A stretch of DNA of 64,000 nt, from NCBI RefSeq assembly GCF_000241525.1, contig NZ_AHIL01000002.1, forward strand, positions 310,001 to 374,000, given 5' to 3'. The notes under the pieces are model-generated. The model was not told the DNA's origin. It did not search any database and worked only from the letters and a program-made list of their open reading frames with translations. The DNA is from Comamonas testosteroni ATCC 11996. GTDB taxonomy: Bacteria > Pseudomonadota > Gammaproteobacteria > Burkholderiales > Burkholderiaceae_C. Shown piece after piece: positions 11,705-20,255 of the stretch. The translations under genes were made by a program, and so were the position numbers. The number at the start of each line of letters is the position of its first letter. Position 1 is the first letter of the stretch.

Positions 11705-11850
11705 ACCAACACCCTCTGAGGCGCTGTGCGCCTAGGCGGCCCCGCCTTCCCCCTCTCTGCTCGCGGAGGGGGATGCAGCCCTCGCAGCGGGGCTGCCCTT
11801 GCTCGGCTGTTCGTGTGCAGTGGCCCCTTTCCTGCTGGGGCACCATGTAT
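11705..11850. repeat. Interspersed GC-rich repeat, copy B
   Basis: Shares ordered boxes with copy A: GAGGCGCTGTGCGCCT, TTCCCCCTCTCT, GGAGGGGGATGC, CCTCGCAGCGGGGC and CCCTTGCTCGG. The left part is GAGGCGC...GCGCCT, itself a short hairpin. It fills about half of the 271-base gap between the MFS gene and ssb. No coding potential is apparent. Confidence 0.6.
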
Positions 11851-11970
11851 CGCCGTGATGGGATATAGGGCAATCCCGTGCTCTTCATGGCTGGCTTGGG
11901 GCAGAATACGAGGCTCATTGGTTCGGGACCTTTCTTGACTACCCGGGCCACTTTTTGAAAAGGTATCTCT

Positions 11971-12519
11971 ATGGCATCCGTCAACAAAGTCATCATCGTC
12001 GGCAATCTGGGTCGTGACCCTGAAATGCGCACCTTCCCCAGCGGCGATCAGGTGGCCAATGTGACCATCGCCACCACAGACCGCTGGCGCGACAAGAACA
12101 CCGGCGAGAACCGCGAAGCCACCGAATGGCACCGCGTGGTCTTCAACGGCAAACTGGCCGAAATCGTGGGTCAGTACCTGCGCAAGGGCAGCCAGGTCTA
12201 TGTGGAAGGCAGCCTGCGCACCCGCAAGTGGACCGACCAGGCCTCCGGCCAGGAACGCTACGCCACCGAAATCCGTGCTGACGCCATGCAGATGCTGGGC
12301 AGCCGCCAGGGTGGTGGCCAGCAGCAAGGCGGCTATGGCAGCGATGATGGCTATGGCGAAAGCAGCTACGAAGCACCCCGCCGTCAGGCTCCCGCTCCGA
12401 TGCAGCAGCGCCCCGCACCGGCACCCATGCAGCAGCGTTCTGCTCCTGCACCCATGGCTCCTCCTCCCCAGCGCGCAGCTTCGGGGTTTGACGACATGGA
12501 TGACGACATCCCGTTCTAA
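11971..12519 (+). CDS. ssb: Single-stranded DNA-binding protein
   Basis: Binds single-stranded DNA as a tetramer in replication, repair and recombination and recruits partners through its acidic tip. The OB fold (residues 1-110) opens with [19 protein letters not shown] linker follows that is rich in Gly, Gln and then Pro/Met repeats (APAPMQQR twice). The conserved C-terminal peptide DDDIPF is intact. Length 182 residues is normal. An AAAGGT stretch precedes the ATG. It is followed by a good terminator at 12561, so it ends its transcript here. Confidence 0.98.
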   Translation: MASVNKVIIVGNLGRDPEMRTFPSGDQVANVTIATTDRWRDKNTGENREATEWHRVVFNGKLAEIVGQYLRKGSQVYVEGSLRTRKWTDQASGQERYATEIRADAMQMLGSRQGGGQQQGGYGSDDGYGESSYEAPRRQAPAPMQQRPAPAPMQQRSAPAPMAPPPQRAASGFDDMDDDIPF

Positions 12520-12560
12520 ATCACGGACAGGTGGCTGCCGCCACTTTGCAAAGATTTGCA

Positions 12561-12594
12561 AAAAGCCCGCGCTCCAATCAGCGTGGGTTTTTTT
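12561..12594 (+). terminator. Rho-independent terminator of ssb
   Basis: CCCGCGCT (12566-12573) pairs with AGCGTGGG (12580-12587, one G-T wobble) across a six-base loop and runs into seven T residues. An A-run on the left gives it some activity in the other direction too. Confidence 0.85.
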
Positions 12595-12832
12595 ATGTGG
12601 CGACTCGATAGATTGCCGAAGTGCTTCCCAAGATGTTGCAGGTGAATGGCAGCCAGGTTGAAAATTTCAATCGGTTAGCTGGCTTCATCGAATTAGTGAA
12701 ATAAGATGCTGCATGCGAGCGCGTTTCATCCAGTTACGATTGATGATCGAGCGCTGAATCACACACTCAAGTGGGAGTGGTCCTAGCCAGTGCAGCCAAG
12801 CAGGACTTGGCGTTTCCTCAGGAGCTTCGAGC
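12595..12832. other. Gap between ssb terminator and FHA gene
   Basis: About 240 bases without a supported gene. It holds the promoter region of the FHA gene and an AGGAG motif ten bases before its ATG. I see no repeat, hairpin or RNA gene in it. Confidence 0.5.
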
Positions 12833-13552
12833 ATGCCGACTTTGGTCATCTCAATCGACGGCGCAGTCATCAAGGAAGTACAGCTCACCAAGGAGCGCAC
12901 GACTTTGGGTCGTCGTCCTTACAACGACATCGTGATCGAGAATCTGGCGGTCAGCGGCGAGCATGCCGTGCTCACCATCTCTGGCGGCAAGGTCAGCATT
13001 GAAGACCTGCGCAGCACCAACGGCACCTATGTCAACGGTCGTGCCATCCAGAAGCAGGGCCTACTCAACGGCGACCTGCTGGACATTGGCCGCTATAAGA
13101 TCCGCTTTCTCGATGCCGTGATTGCCGATTCGAGTGCCCCGTCGTCTGCCCAGAGCAGCAAAAAGGCGTTGGCGCATATTTCCGAAGAGGCAGACAGCGG
13201 CTACGCCAAGCTTGCCAGCCCCTCCGGGTTTGGTGAAATCTCCAGCTTCAGCTCCACCATCCAGGGCTCGCTCGCCGCGCTGCCTGAGCGCCACGCCGTG
13301 ATCCGCATGCTCACCGGCAGCCTGGCCGGCAGGGAAATACCTCTTTTCAAGGTCGTCACCACTCTGGGCAAGCCTGGTGTAGCCATCGCCTCCATCACCC
13401 AAAAACCTCATGGCTTTGTGCTCACCCAACTGGAGGGCGCAAGCGAAGACCTCAAGCTCAATGGTCAGGTCGTGGGCCCTCTGTCTGTGCCGCTGCTCAA
13501 TGGTGACACGGTGGACCTGGCGGGCAGCACCATGCGCTTTGTCGTGGAGTGA
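12833..13552 (+). CDS. FHA-domain protein
   Basis: 239 residues. The N-terminal forkhead-associated domain has all the phosphothreonine-binding landmarks: GRRPYNDI (26-33), S41 and H44 in the SxxH motif, and TNGTYVNG (62-69). A Ser/Ala-rich linker leads to a second half ending LLNGDTVDLAGSTMRFVV, which resembles a degenerate FHA-like beta fold. FHA proteins dock Ser/Thr-phosphorylated partners; no kinase or phosphatase gene is adjacent. It lies 188 bases before pilA on the same strand. A link to pilus assembly is possible but unproven. Confidence 0.85.
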   Translation: MPTLVISIDGAVIKEVQLTKERTTLGRRPYNDIVIENLAVSGEHAVLTISGGKVSIEDLRSTNGTYVNGRAIQKQGLLNGDLLDIGRYKIRFLDAVIADSSAPSSAQSSKKALAHISEEADSGYAKLASPSGFGEISSFSSTIQGSLAALPERHAVIRMLTGSLAGREIPLFKVVTTLGKPGVAIASITQKPHGFVLTQLEGASEDLKLNGQVVGPLSVPLLNGDTVDLAGSTMRFVVE

Positions 13553-13688
13553 CAGACCGGCTTGACGGGTGTTAGGCGTCTGACAAATTTGTCACCGCTT
13601 GCGATTGGATCGCCAAAATTGTTACTCAAACTCGCGTTCGTGTTGCCAAACGTGTCGTCTGTTGCAGGCTCTGCCTCTGTCAAATTGT

Positions 13689-13704
13689 TGGCATGCAGCT
13701 TGCT
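13689..13704 (+). promoter_or_regulatory. Sigma-54 (RpoN) promoter of pilA
   Basis: The sequence TGGCATGCAGCTTGCT matches the -24/-12 consensus TGGCAC-N5-TTGCW, with the invariant GG (13690-13691) and GC (13702-13703) exactly ten bases apart. Transcription would start near 13714, leaving a ~27-base leader with GGGAG before the ATG at 13741. RpoN plus the PilS/PilR system is the standard control of type IV pilin genes, so position and sequence agree. Confidence 0.85.
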
Positions 13705-13740
13705 TGATACCTTAGGTCTCATCCAACTAGGGAGTTTGAA

Positions 13741-14184
13741 ATGAAGCGTTCCATTCAAAAGGGTTTCACCCTGATCGAACTGATGATCGTTGTCGCGATC
13801 ATCGGTATTCTGGCTGCTGTGGCTCTGCCTGCTTATCAGGATTACACGGCCCGTGCACAGGTGTCGGAAGCATTTAGCTTGGCTAGTGGTCAGAAAGCTG
13901 CTGTTTCCGAATATTATTCAAATAATGGCGTGATGCCAACCTCAAATGCATCTGCTGGAATAGCAACAAACACCGATATTAAAGGTAAGTATGTCGCTCA
14001 AGTTGATGTCGGTACCAGTGGTATTATTACAGCGACAATGCAATCTACAGGGGTAGCCAAAGGCCTGGAATCTAAAAAATTGGGACTTGTTCCAGTTGTT
14101 AACAATGGGTCTTTGGATTGGAAGTGTAACGACACTACACAGACTACGATTGTGACGAAGCATCTTCCAGCTGCTTGCCGCTAA
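13741..14184 (+). CDS. pilA: Type IV major pilin
   Basis: 147-residue prepilin. The short basic leader MKRSIQKG is cut by PilD before Phe9; the mature start [19 protein letters not shown] has the essential Glu at +5 and forms the assembly helix. A C-terminal disulfide loop is given by Cys129 and Cys146, two residues from... the end (Arg147 is last). The globular part is Ser/Thr-rich with variable-looking sequence and lower GC than the N-terminal helix coding region. The polymer supports twitching, adhesion and DNA uptake. It is driven by a sigma-54 promoter, ends at a strong terminator, and is followed by a pilin-type glycosyltransferase gene. Confidence 0.96.
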   Translation: MKRSIQKGFTLIELMIVVAIIGILAAVALPAYQDYTARAQVSEAFSLASGQKAAVSEYYSNNGVMPTSNASAGIATNTDIKGKYVAQVDVGTSGIITATMQSTGVAKGLESKKLGLVPVVNNGSLDWKCNDTTQTTIVTKHLPAACR

Positions 14185-14200
14185 TAAACACTAGCCCATA

Positions 14201-14227
14201 AAAGAGTGCGTAAGCACTCTTTTTTTG
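14201..14227 (+). terminator. Terminator between pilA and the oligosaccharyltransferase gene
   Basis: AGAGTGC (14203-14209) pairs with GCACTCT (14214-14220) around a four-base loop, followed by six T residues (14221-14226). The T-run ends four bases before the ATG of the next gene, so the hairpin occupies the place of that gene's ribosome binding site. Confidence 0.9.
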
Positions 14228-14230
14228 TTT

Positions 14231-15835
14231 ATGAAATATTTACAGGTTGCAATAAAAACTTTTTTTGTTATTTTTTTATTGGGTGCTTTTTTATTGCCCG
14301 GTAAATACTCTTTTTGGCCTGAATTTCATCAGTCTGCCTCTGCGATATGCGTGGCAATTATTTCCTCAATTGCACTTATCTTCTATAAAAGGATAGCGAT
14401 AAATCATTTTTCAATAATTTTATTTTTCTTCTGTATAGCTATTGTTTTTGATCTTTTCCTTGAAAGAAATTATTTCTTTGCATTTAATTTTTATGGGTTG
14501 CTTTATTTATTGGCTGCTATTTTTTTAAGTATATATTGTATTAATAATGAAGATGATAGCTTATATTATATTTTTTCTGTATCTCTGATATTTATTTCTC
14601 TTGTGTCTTTTTTGCTCCAGATTTATCAAATAACTGGATGGTGGGTTGATTATCAGTTGATCATAAATTACTTGGATGAAAATGATAATAGAGCGTATGC
14701 GAATATAGGGCAGCCTAATTTACTCGGAACTTTGTATGTTGTTTCTATTATAGTTTCATTGGTGAATTTTTCTCAAAAAAAAATTAATGGAAAAATACTT
14801 TCGTTATTGATTTTTATATTTTCTCTTGGGGTGTATCTGACGGCCTCTCGAGTGGCCATGCTCTCATTGTTTCTGGTGTCCATATTTTTATTAGGACAAG
14901 AAAAATTTAGAGCTAATCCTATTAGTGTAGCGCTTCCATCTGCTTTGATAATTATCTTTTTTTCAAAATTTTCTATTCCTTTTTTGTTTTCTTTGGAGGA
15001 AAGATCACTAATTTCATCAAATTTTTCAAATGGGCGCTTTGAAATATGGAGGATGGCATTAAGCCAAGTGGGAAAAAATTTGAGTACAGGCTACGGATTC
15101 AATAGATTTGGATTGGCTAGTTTTTATAACTTGGACACATTCCCATATTTGGAAAATACGTTCGTCACTCAATCGCATAATTTATTTATTGATTTATTTA
15201 TATGGTTTGGTATTCCTATTGGAATTATTCTGTCGGTGGCGATTTTTATTTTTATTTTTATATTTGTCAAAGAGAATTTTTCATTCAAAGATAGAAATTT
15301 CTTGTATATTGCATCATTTCCGGTTCTTATACACGCCATTTTTGAATATCCGCTTTATTATCAGAACTTCCTTTCTATTTTTGCAATTATTATTGGGTTG
15401 TCAAAAAAAAATAAAGTATTCTATATCAATCCGAATTTGATTCGAATTCTGACACTGATTTTTTGGTCTTTTTCTCTTCAGGCTTTTTATGAGATGAAGA
15501 CATTGGAGGTTTCTCTTTTAGAACAAAAGTTATACGCCAATAGAATATATAAATCAAAAAATCAGGAGCCGAGATACATCATGTATGCAGACTTAATTAA
15601 AGAGCATATTGAATTAATGGCTTTTAGGGAAGATGCTGATATAAATGAGGACGTAATTAAAAGGATGGAAAATTTCTCATCGTATTATATTGTCCCTAAA
15701 TATATATATTTTATAACAAAATTTTATAAAGAAAAAAATAATTATGAGATGTTTGAGTTATGGAGAAAGAGGGGAAGAATATTTCTTCCAAAAGAATATT
15801 CAAATTATTATAATAATTTAAAATTTAATCAATGA
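14231..15835 (+). CDS. PglL/TfpO-type O-oligosaccharyltransferase (Wzy_C family)
   Basis: 534 residues with 10-12 membrane helices. Landmarks of the PglL/O-antigen-ligase family are present: NIGQPNLLGTL near residue 158, QSHNLFIDLFIWFGIP near 313 in the large periplasmic loop, and HAIFEYPLYYQNFL near 367. A soluble C-terminal part from about residue 420 resembles the Wzy_C_2 extension. PglL enzymes move lipid-linked glycans onto pilins in the periplasm, and a gene directly behind pilA fits that. The gene is strikingly AT-rich (visibly about 70% A+T, many AAA/TTT/ATA codons) against GC-rich neighbours, a sign of transfer. No Shine-Dalgarno is visible; TTG at 14225 is an alternative start. Confidence 0.85.
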   Translation: MKYLQVAIKTFFVIFLLGAFLLPGKYSFWPEFHQSASAICVAIISSIALIFYKRIAINHFSIILFFFCIAIVFDLFLERNYFFAFNFYGLLYLLAAIFLSIYCINNEDDSLYYIFSVSLIFISLVSFLLQIYQITGWWVDYQLIINYLDENDNRAYANIGQPNLLGTLYVVSIIVSLVNFSQKKINGKILSLLIFIFSLGVYLTASRVAMLSLFLVSIFLLGQEKFRANPISVALPSALIIIFFSKFSIPFLFSLEERSLISSNFSNGRFEIWRMALSQVGKNLSTGYGFNRFGLASFYNLDTFPYLENTFVTQSHNLFIDLFIWFGIPIGIILSVAIFIFIFIFVKENFSFKDRNFLYIASFPVLIHAIFEYPLYYQNFLSIFAIIIGLSKKNKVFYINPNLIRILTLIFWSFSLQAFYEMKTLEVSLLEQKLYANRIYKSKNQEPRYIMYADLIKEHIELMAFREDADINEDVIKRMENFSSYYIVPKYIYFITKFYKEKNNYEMFELWRKRGRIFLPKEYSNYYNNLKFNQ

Positions 15836-15928
15836 AGGTATCGAATAGTTCACATTAATTTTTATTGTTATTCTTATAAATTCTTGCGCTAAGGAGATTG
15901 CATAGATAAAATGCGTTATCCAGTTTTA

Positions 15929-16743
15929 GACGGGCTAACACCACCTATCCACGAAGCGTGCGCAGATGATCGCAGCTTGCCAAAGCCTGCAAACCAGCTG
16001 TGCGTCCTCTCCACCACCCAGCGGTGCTTGCCTAGCCGCTGGCTGCTATCAACGCCTCGTCTGGCAATCCGGCCGATGATGCCCCGCTGCCTCAGGTGGG
16101 TTCGGCATCGCTTGAAGTCGTAGCCTTTGTCGGCGTGCAGCTTGGCTGGTCTTTTACGGGGACGCCCTGACAAGCCTGCAATCGCAGGAATCGCGTCCAC
16201 GCACCTCTCGAACATCTTAGAGTCGTGCCGGTTCGCGCCGCTGACCAAGATCACCAGCGGGATGCCTCTGGCATCTACGACGATGTGTCGTTTGGAGCCG
16301 AGCTTGCCTCTGTCCGTGGGGTTGGGGCCCGTTTCCTGGCCCCCCGGGGGCTTGGTACCGAGGAGCTATCGATGCTGGCCCGGCTCCAATCGATCTGGTC
16401 GTGTTCACGCAAGCGCATCAGCATGGCCTGGTGCAACTGCTTCCAGATACCAGCGGCATTCCAGTCTCGCAGGCGCCGCCAGCAAGTCATGCCGCTGCCG
16501 TACCCAAGAGATTGGGGAAGGTCCTCCCATGGAATGCCTGTTTGCAGCACGAACAGGATGCCGTTGAGGGCGGCTTCGTCGCTGACCGCGAGCTTGCGCG
16601 CACCGCCCTTGGCAGAAGGCACGAAGGCTGGGATCAGGGGTTGTAGCTGTCGCCACAGTTCTTTGCTAACGGGTCGTCTTGCCATGAGGGCCGCAAGCAT
16701 AACTGCTCTGCGAGGGGCTATGACGAAGTGATGTTAGCCAGTC
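15929..16743 (-). mobile_element. IS5-family (IS1031-like) insertion sequence, 815 bp, defective
   Basis: Terminal inverted repeats start GACGGGCTAACACCACCT on the left (15929-15946) and, complemented, GACTGGCTAACATCACTT on the right (16726-16743), 15 of 18 identical. The element is flanked by a three-base TTA duplication (15926-15928 and 16744-16746), matching the TNA target preference known for the IS1031 subgroup. It carries one transposase gene on the minus strand, which has two lesions. It inserted in codon 6 of the IS3 orfA. Confidence 0.9.
15935..16685 (-). pseudogene. Broken IS5-family transposase
   Basis: The N-terminal part runs from ATG 16685 (MARRPVSKELWRQLQPLIP) through GIPWEDLPQSLGYGSG and DSSSVPSPRGA. 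The frame then shifts at the short A-run (TTT at 16332-16334 on the plus strand); one more base there would restore KTGPNPTDRGKLGSKRH. The middle part continues ILVSGANRHDSKMF to LHADKGYDFKRC and VVERTHSWFAGFGKLR. After KLR the sequence jumps, out of frame, to bases coding IICARFVDRWC and a stop inside the left terminal repeat. That implies a deletion of roughly 60 bases relative to intact relatives (from memory). Probably inactive. Confidence 0.85.
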
Positions 16744-17934
16744 TTAGCGCCCTCGGAGATCGAGAGCTGGGTGAAGGACGGCCGTAAAGGGGTGGAGAAT
16801 GCCCTGAGCCAACCCGCAGGACTTGCGCGAGCAGTATGAGCGCCAGCTGAAGGAACTCCAGGAGGCCTACGGCGAAGCGATGCTGGAGCTGCGCGCAAGA
16901 AAAAATTGCAGTCCCTGCTGCGCAAGGACGAGAAGTTATCGAGACGATCCGCCAGGGACTGCAGGCCGATGGCATTACCGTCTCGATCTCCAAGCTGTGT
17001 CGCTGGTTTGATGTGCCCAGGCGCACCGTGTACTACCGCCCAGTCAAGACTGCGCTAAGTTGCAGGATCGATTGGAGGCACTGATCAAGGCCATGATCGA
17101 GGAGAACTCATCCTTCGGCTATCGAACGGTGGCGCATCTGCTGGGGTTCAACAAGAACACGATGCAGCGCATCTTCCAGATAAAAGGCTGGCAGGTGCAA
17201 AAGCGCCCGGTAGGCTCCAGGCCCAGGATCCAATCAATGCCCTCGGTGGCCAAGACGCCGAATGAACGCTGGGCCACCGACATGTGCCGGGTCTGGGTCG
17301 GAGGTGATGGCTGGACCACGATGGCCCGGTGATCGATTGCCACAGCCGGGAACTGCTGGACTGGCACCTGTCGCGCAGCGGGAGATCCAAGACGGCGGAG
17401 TCAGCACTGGAGCAGGCGCTGATTGCACAGTTCGGGACACTCGGGCGTGTGCCAGCGCCGTTCCTACTGCGCTCGGACAATGGGCTGGTCTTCACCAGCC
17501 GCAGCTTCACGGCCCTGGTCAGAGGCTATGGCCTGCGTCAGGAACTCATCACGCCGCACAGCCCCGAGCAGAATGGCTTGGTCGAGCGGGTGATTCGTAT
17601 GCTCAAGGAGCAATGCGTGCATCGGCTCCGGTTCGAATGGCTGCAGCATGCCAGTCGCCTGATGGGAGACTGGAGCCACTTCTACAACCATCGGCGCCCG
17701 CACCAGGCGCTGAACATGAGAACTCCCGCTGAGGCATGTGCATTAGCGGCCTGACCTGTGCAGGCTCTGCTGGGTCAATACACCAGAAATTAGTTCGGCA
17801 TGGCGGGACGAAACCCGACCTCCCTCCATCGAACAAACATAGCGCTCAAGCAGGCATTTCAAGCAAAATTGGCCTCAAACCCTTATCTTTCAAATATTGA
17901 GAGCTATCAACGAGCTACGGTACATAGCGGCCCC

Positions 17935-18408
17935 TTATAGCGACCAGTTCCCCGACTTCCCCCCTCGCTTCTCCAGCACCCTAACTCCCTCCATCACCAT
18001 CCCCTTATCCACCGCCTTGCACATATCGTAGATCGTCAGCAATCCGACCTGTACGGCGGTCAGGGCTTCCATTTCCACTCCGGTCTGGCCTTTTAGCTCA
18101 ACGGTGGCGGTGCAGAGAATGGAATTGGATTCCGGCTCCAGCTCAAACTCCACGGCGACGCGGGTCAGGGCCAGGGGGTGGCACAGCGGGATGAGGTCGC
18201 TGGTTTTTTTTGCGGCCATGATGGCGGCGATGCGGGCCACGCCCAGCACGTCGCCTTTTTTGGCCGTGCCGGCCTGCACAATGGCCAGGGTCTCGGGTTT
18301 CATGGTGATGCGGCCTTCGGCCACGGCAATGCGGTGGGTGCTGGGCTTGGCACCGACGTCCACCATATGGGCCTGGCCTTGGGCGTCGAAGTGGGTAAGA
18401 GAGGACAT
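17935..18408 (-). CDS. moaC: Cyclic pyranopterin monophosphate synthase
   Basis: Acts after MoaA in molybdenum cofactor synthesis, turning the cyclic GTP intermediate into cPMP. 157 residues, the normal length. Signature segments are [29 protein letters not shown] and [19 protein letters not shown], with the conserved KAVDKGM near the end. I chose ATG 18408 ([12 protein letters not shown]); the upstream in-frame ATG at 18456 adds a Pro/Arg tail not typical of the family. It is divergent from the M48 protease gene; no other moa gene is in the window. Confidence 0.95.
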   Translation of the reverse strand: MSSLTHFDAQGQAHMVDVGAKPSTHRIAVAEGRITMKPETLAIVQAGTAKKGDVLGVARIAAIMAAKKTSDLIPLCHPLALTRVAVEFELEPESNSILCTATVELKGQTGVEMEALTAVQVGLLTIYDMCKAVDKGMVMEGVRVLEKRGGKSGNWSL

Positions 18409-18596
18409 GGCGGGTCTTTCCGGCGGCAGATGGGTTCGGCTCTGCGGCTCAATCAAGGTTGAGTGGGTGGTGGAGGGCGGCTATACCTGGGCATCACAGG
18501 CGGGCATCTCGCCGCATCCATCAATCAAGGCATCATAGTGGGGTGTTGAATGGTCGGCATATGGAAGATCCGTATGTCGGCAATGCTGTGATTGCC

Positions 18597-20255
18597 ATGC
18601 CATTTTTGATGCCAAAACTGCGTACTGTTCATATTCTAAAAGCGCTGACAGCTTCTGTTTTGATAGCTATTCAGGCCGTATCCCCATTGGCTTGCTCTGC
18701 GCAGGCGGCGGGCTTGCCGACCCTGGGCGACGGTGCATCGTCGCTGACCACGGGTGAGGAGCGGCGCCTGGGCGATTCCATCGTCAAGGAACTCTACCGC
18801 GACCCGGACTATCTGGACGACCCGGTGCTGCAGGAGTATGTGGAAGGCATCTGGCTGCATCTGCAGGATGCGGCGCGCAAGAATGGCGAGCTGTCGCCCG
18901 AGCTGGAGGAGCGCTTTGCCTGGACGCTGCTCCTGGGCAAGGATCGCCAGGTCAACGCGTTTGCGCTGCCCGGCGGCTATATGGGCGTCTATCTGGGCCT
19001 GATCGGCGTGGTCAGCAGCGGCGATGAGCTGGCCTCGGTCATTGCCCATGAAACCAGCCACATCACCCAGCGCCACATTGCCCGCATGATGGCGCAGCAA
19101 GGCAAGCAGACGCCGCTGATGCTGGCTTCCATGCTCCTGGGCGCCCTGGCGGCCACGCGCAGCCCCGATGCGGCCATGGCCATCATGATGGGCGGGCCGG
19201 CGGCCGTGATGCAGAACCAGCTGAATTTCTCGCGCGCCATGGAGAGCGAGGCGGACCGCATGGGCTACAGCCTGATGTCTCCCGCCGGCTTTGCCCCCCA
19301 GGGTTTTGTGAGCATGTTCGGCAAGCTGCAGCAGGCCAGTCGGCTCAATGACAACGGCAGCTGGCCCTATCTGCGCAGCCACCCCTTGACCACCCAGCGC
19401 ATCGCGGACATGGATTCACGCATTCCGCCGGGCAAGCGCGCGGCCGACCCCGTGCCCACGCTGGAACATGTGATGATGTCGGCCCGCGCCCGTGTGATTT
19501 CCAATCCCGGTGTCGAGGTGCGCCGCCAATGGGCCAGGCTGCCGCGTTCCGGCAGTTTTTCCAGTTTGAGCCAGTTCGAGCAGGTCGCTCAGCTCTATGC
19601 AGCCACTCTCAGCGCCATGTATCTGCGCGACTGGCCGTTGGCGCGTGAGATGGTGCAGCGGCTGCTGGCGGCGACGGTGGGCAATGCGCCAGCGAATATT
19701 CAGGCCAGATGGCTGAATGCCGAACTCGAATTCAAGGCCGACAACCCGCAGGCGGCCTTGGCGGCCTTGCCGCTGCAGTCCGGCAATGCGCCCCAGGCGG
19801 CGCCCAGGGTCACGGCCAGCGGCAATCTGGCCGGGCCGCGCGAGGCCGGGCCGAGTTTGGCCACGATTGACGTGGTGGAGCGGGTCGCACCGCGCAGGCC
19901 AGAGCTGTTGCTCAAGACGGAAATCCTGCTCAGGCTCAACCAGGCTGGCTCCATGGCCAGCCCCTTGCAGACCTGGGTGACGGACCATCCCCGCGATGGC
20001 TCTGCCTGGCAGACGCTGGCCCGCGTATGGCGCAGCCAGGGCCAGGAAATGCGTGCCCTGAGGGCCGAGGCCGAGGCCCAGGTGGCGCACTATGACTATG
20101 CAGCAGCGGTGGATCGCTTCAAGGCTGCGCAGGATCTGGCCCGCAAGGCTGGTGCCGGCGCCGATTACTTCGAGGCTTCCATCATCGACACGCGTTTGCG
20201 TGCCGTGGAAGAGTTACTCCGGGAACAGCTGCGCGACAAGGCGGTCAATAAGTAG
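18597..20255 (+). CDS. M48-family metalloprotease, BepA-like, with TPR-type C terminus
   Basis: Zinc protease of the periplasm. The catalytic motif is HETSH within VIAHETSHITQRH, the third ligand is in ESEADRMGY, and an ALPGGYMGVYLGL segment precedes them. After the ~300-residue protease domain comes a helical repeat region with LARVWRSQGQEMRALRAEAE near the end. BepA-like enzymes assist outer-membrane protein and LPS-transport complex assembly and degrade stalled intermediates. Start choice is uncertain: ATG 18597 gives a signal peptide with HILKALTASVLIAIQAV, while ATG 18561 or 18609 are alternatives. The signal peptide coding bases contain an AGCGCTGACAGC...TGATAGCTATT repeat shared with intergenic copies. 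Confidence 0.88.
   Translation: MPFLMPKLRTVHILKALTASVLIAIQAVSPLACSAQAAGLPTLGDGASSLTTGEERRLGDSIVKELYRDPDYLDDPVLQEYVEGIWLHLQDAARKNGELSPELEERFAWTLLLGKDRQVNAFALPGGYMGVYLGLIGVVSSGDELASVIAHETSHITQRHIARMMAQQGKQTPLMLASMLLGALAATRSPDAAMAIMMGGPAAVMQNQLNFSRAMESEADRMGYSLMSPAGFAPQGFVSMFGKLQQASRLNDNGSWPYLRSHPLTTQRIADMDSRIPPGKRAADPVPTLEHVMMSARARVISNPGVEVRRQWARLPRSGSFSSLSQFEQVAQLYAATLSAMYLRDWPLAREMVQRLLAATVGNAPANIQARWLNAELEFKADNPQAALAALPLQSGNAPQAAPRVTASGNLAGPREAGPSLATIDVVERVAPRRPELLLKTEILLRLNQAGSMASPLQTWVTDHPRDGSAWQTLARVWRSQGQEMRALRAEAEAQVAHYDYAAAVDRFKAAQDLARKAGAGADYFEASIIDTRLRAVEELLREQLRDKAVNK

Larger units (their letters stand above)
15911..17754 (+). pseudogene. Decayed IS3-family transposase (orfA/orfB), interrupted by an IS5-family element
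   Basis: orfA begins at 15911 (MRYPVL), is broken after codon 6 by the element at 15929-16743, and resumes in frame at 16747 with APSEIESWVKDGRK. Further damage is visible. A two-base loss near 16805 (GCCCTGAGCC where the frame needs GCCCTGCGAGCC) shifts orfA. An A-run at 16900-16906 is the likely programmed frameshift site into orfB. A one-base loss near 17328 splits the DDE integrase core between frames 17060-17332 and 17329-17754. The catalytic region reads DMCRVWVGGDGW, LRSDNGLVFTS, then VERVIRMLKEQ and YNHRRPHQALN, typical of IS3 orfB. The left terminal repeat was not found; a right end may lie near 17780-17793. Confidence 0.85.

Noticed and set aside
15911..16123. Separate 70-codon gene starting MRYPVL
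   Set aside because: Only the first six codons are IS3 orfA; the rest is read into the inserted element and has no meaning of its own.
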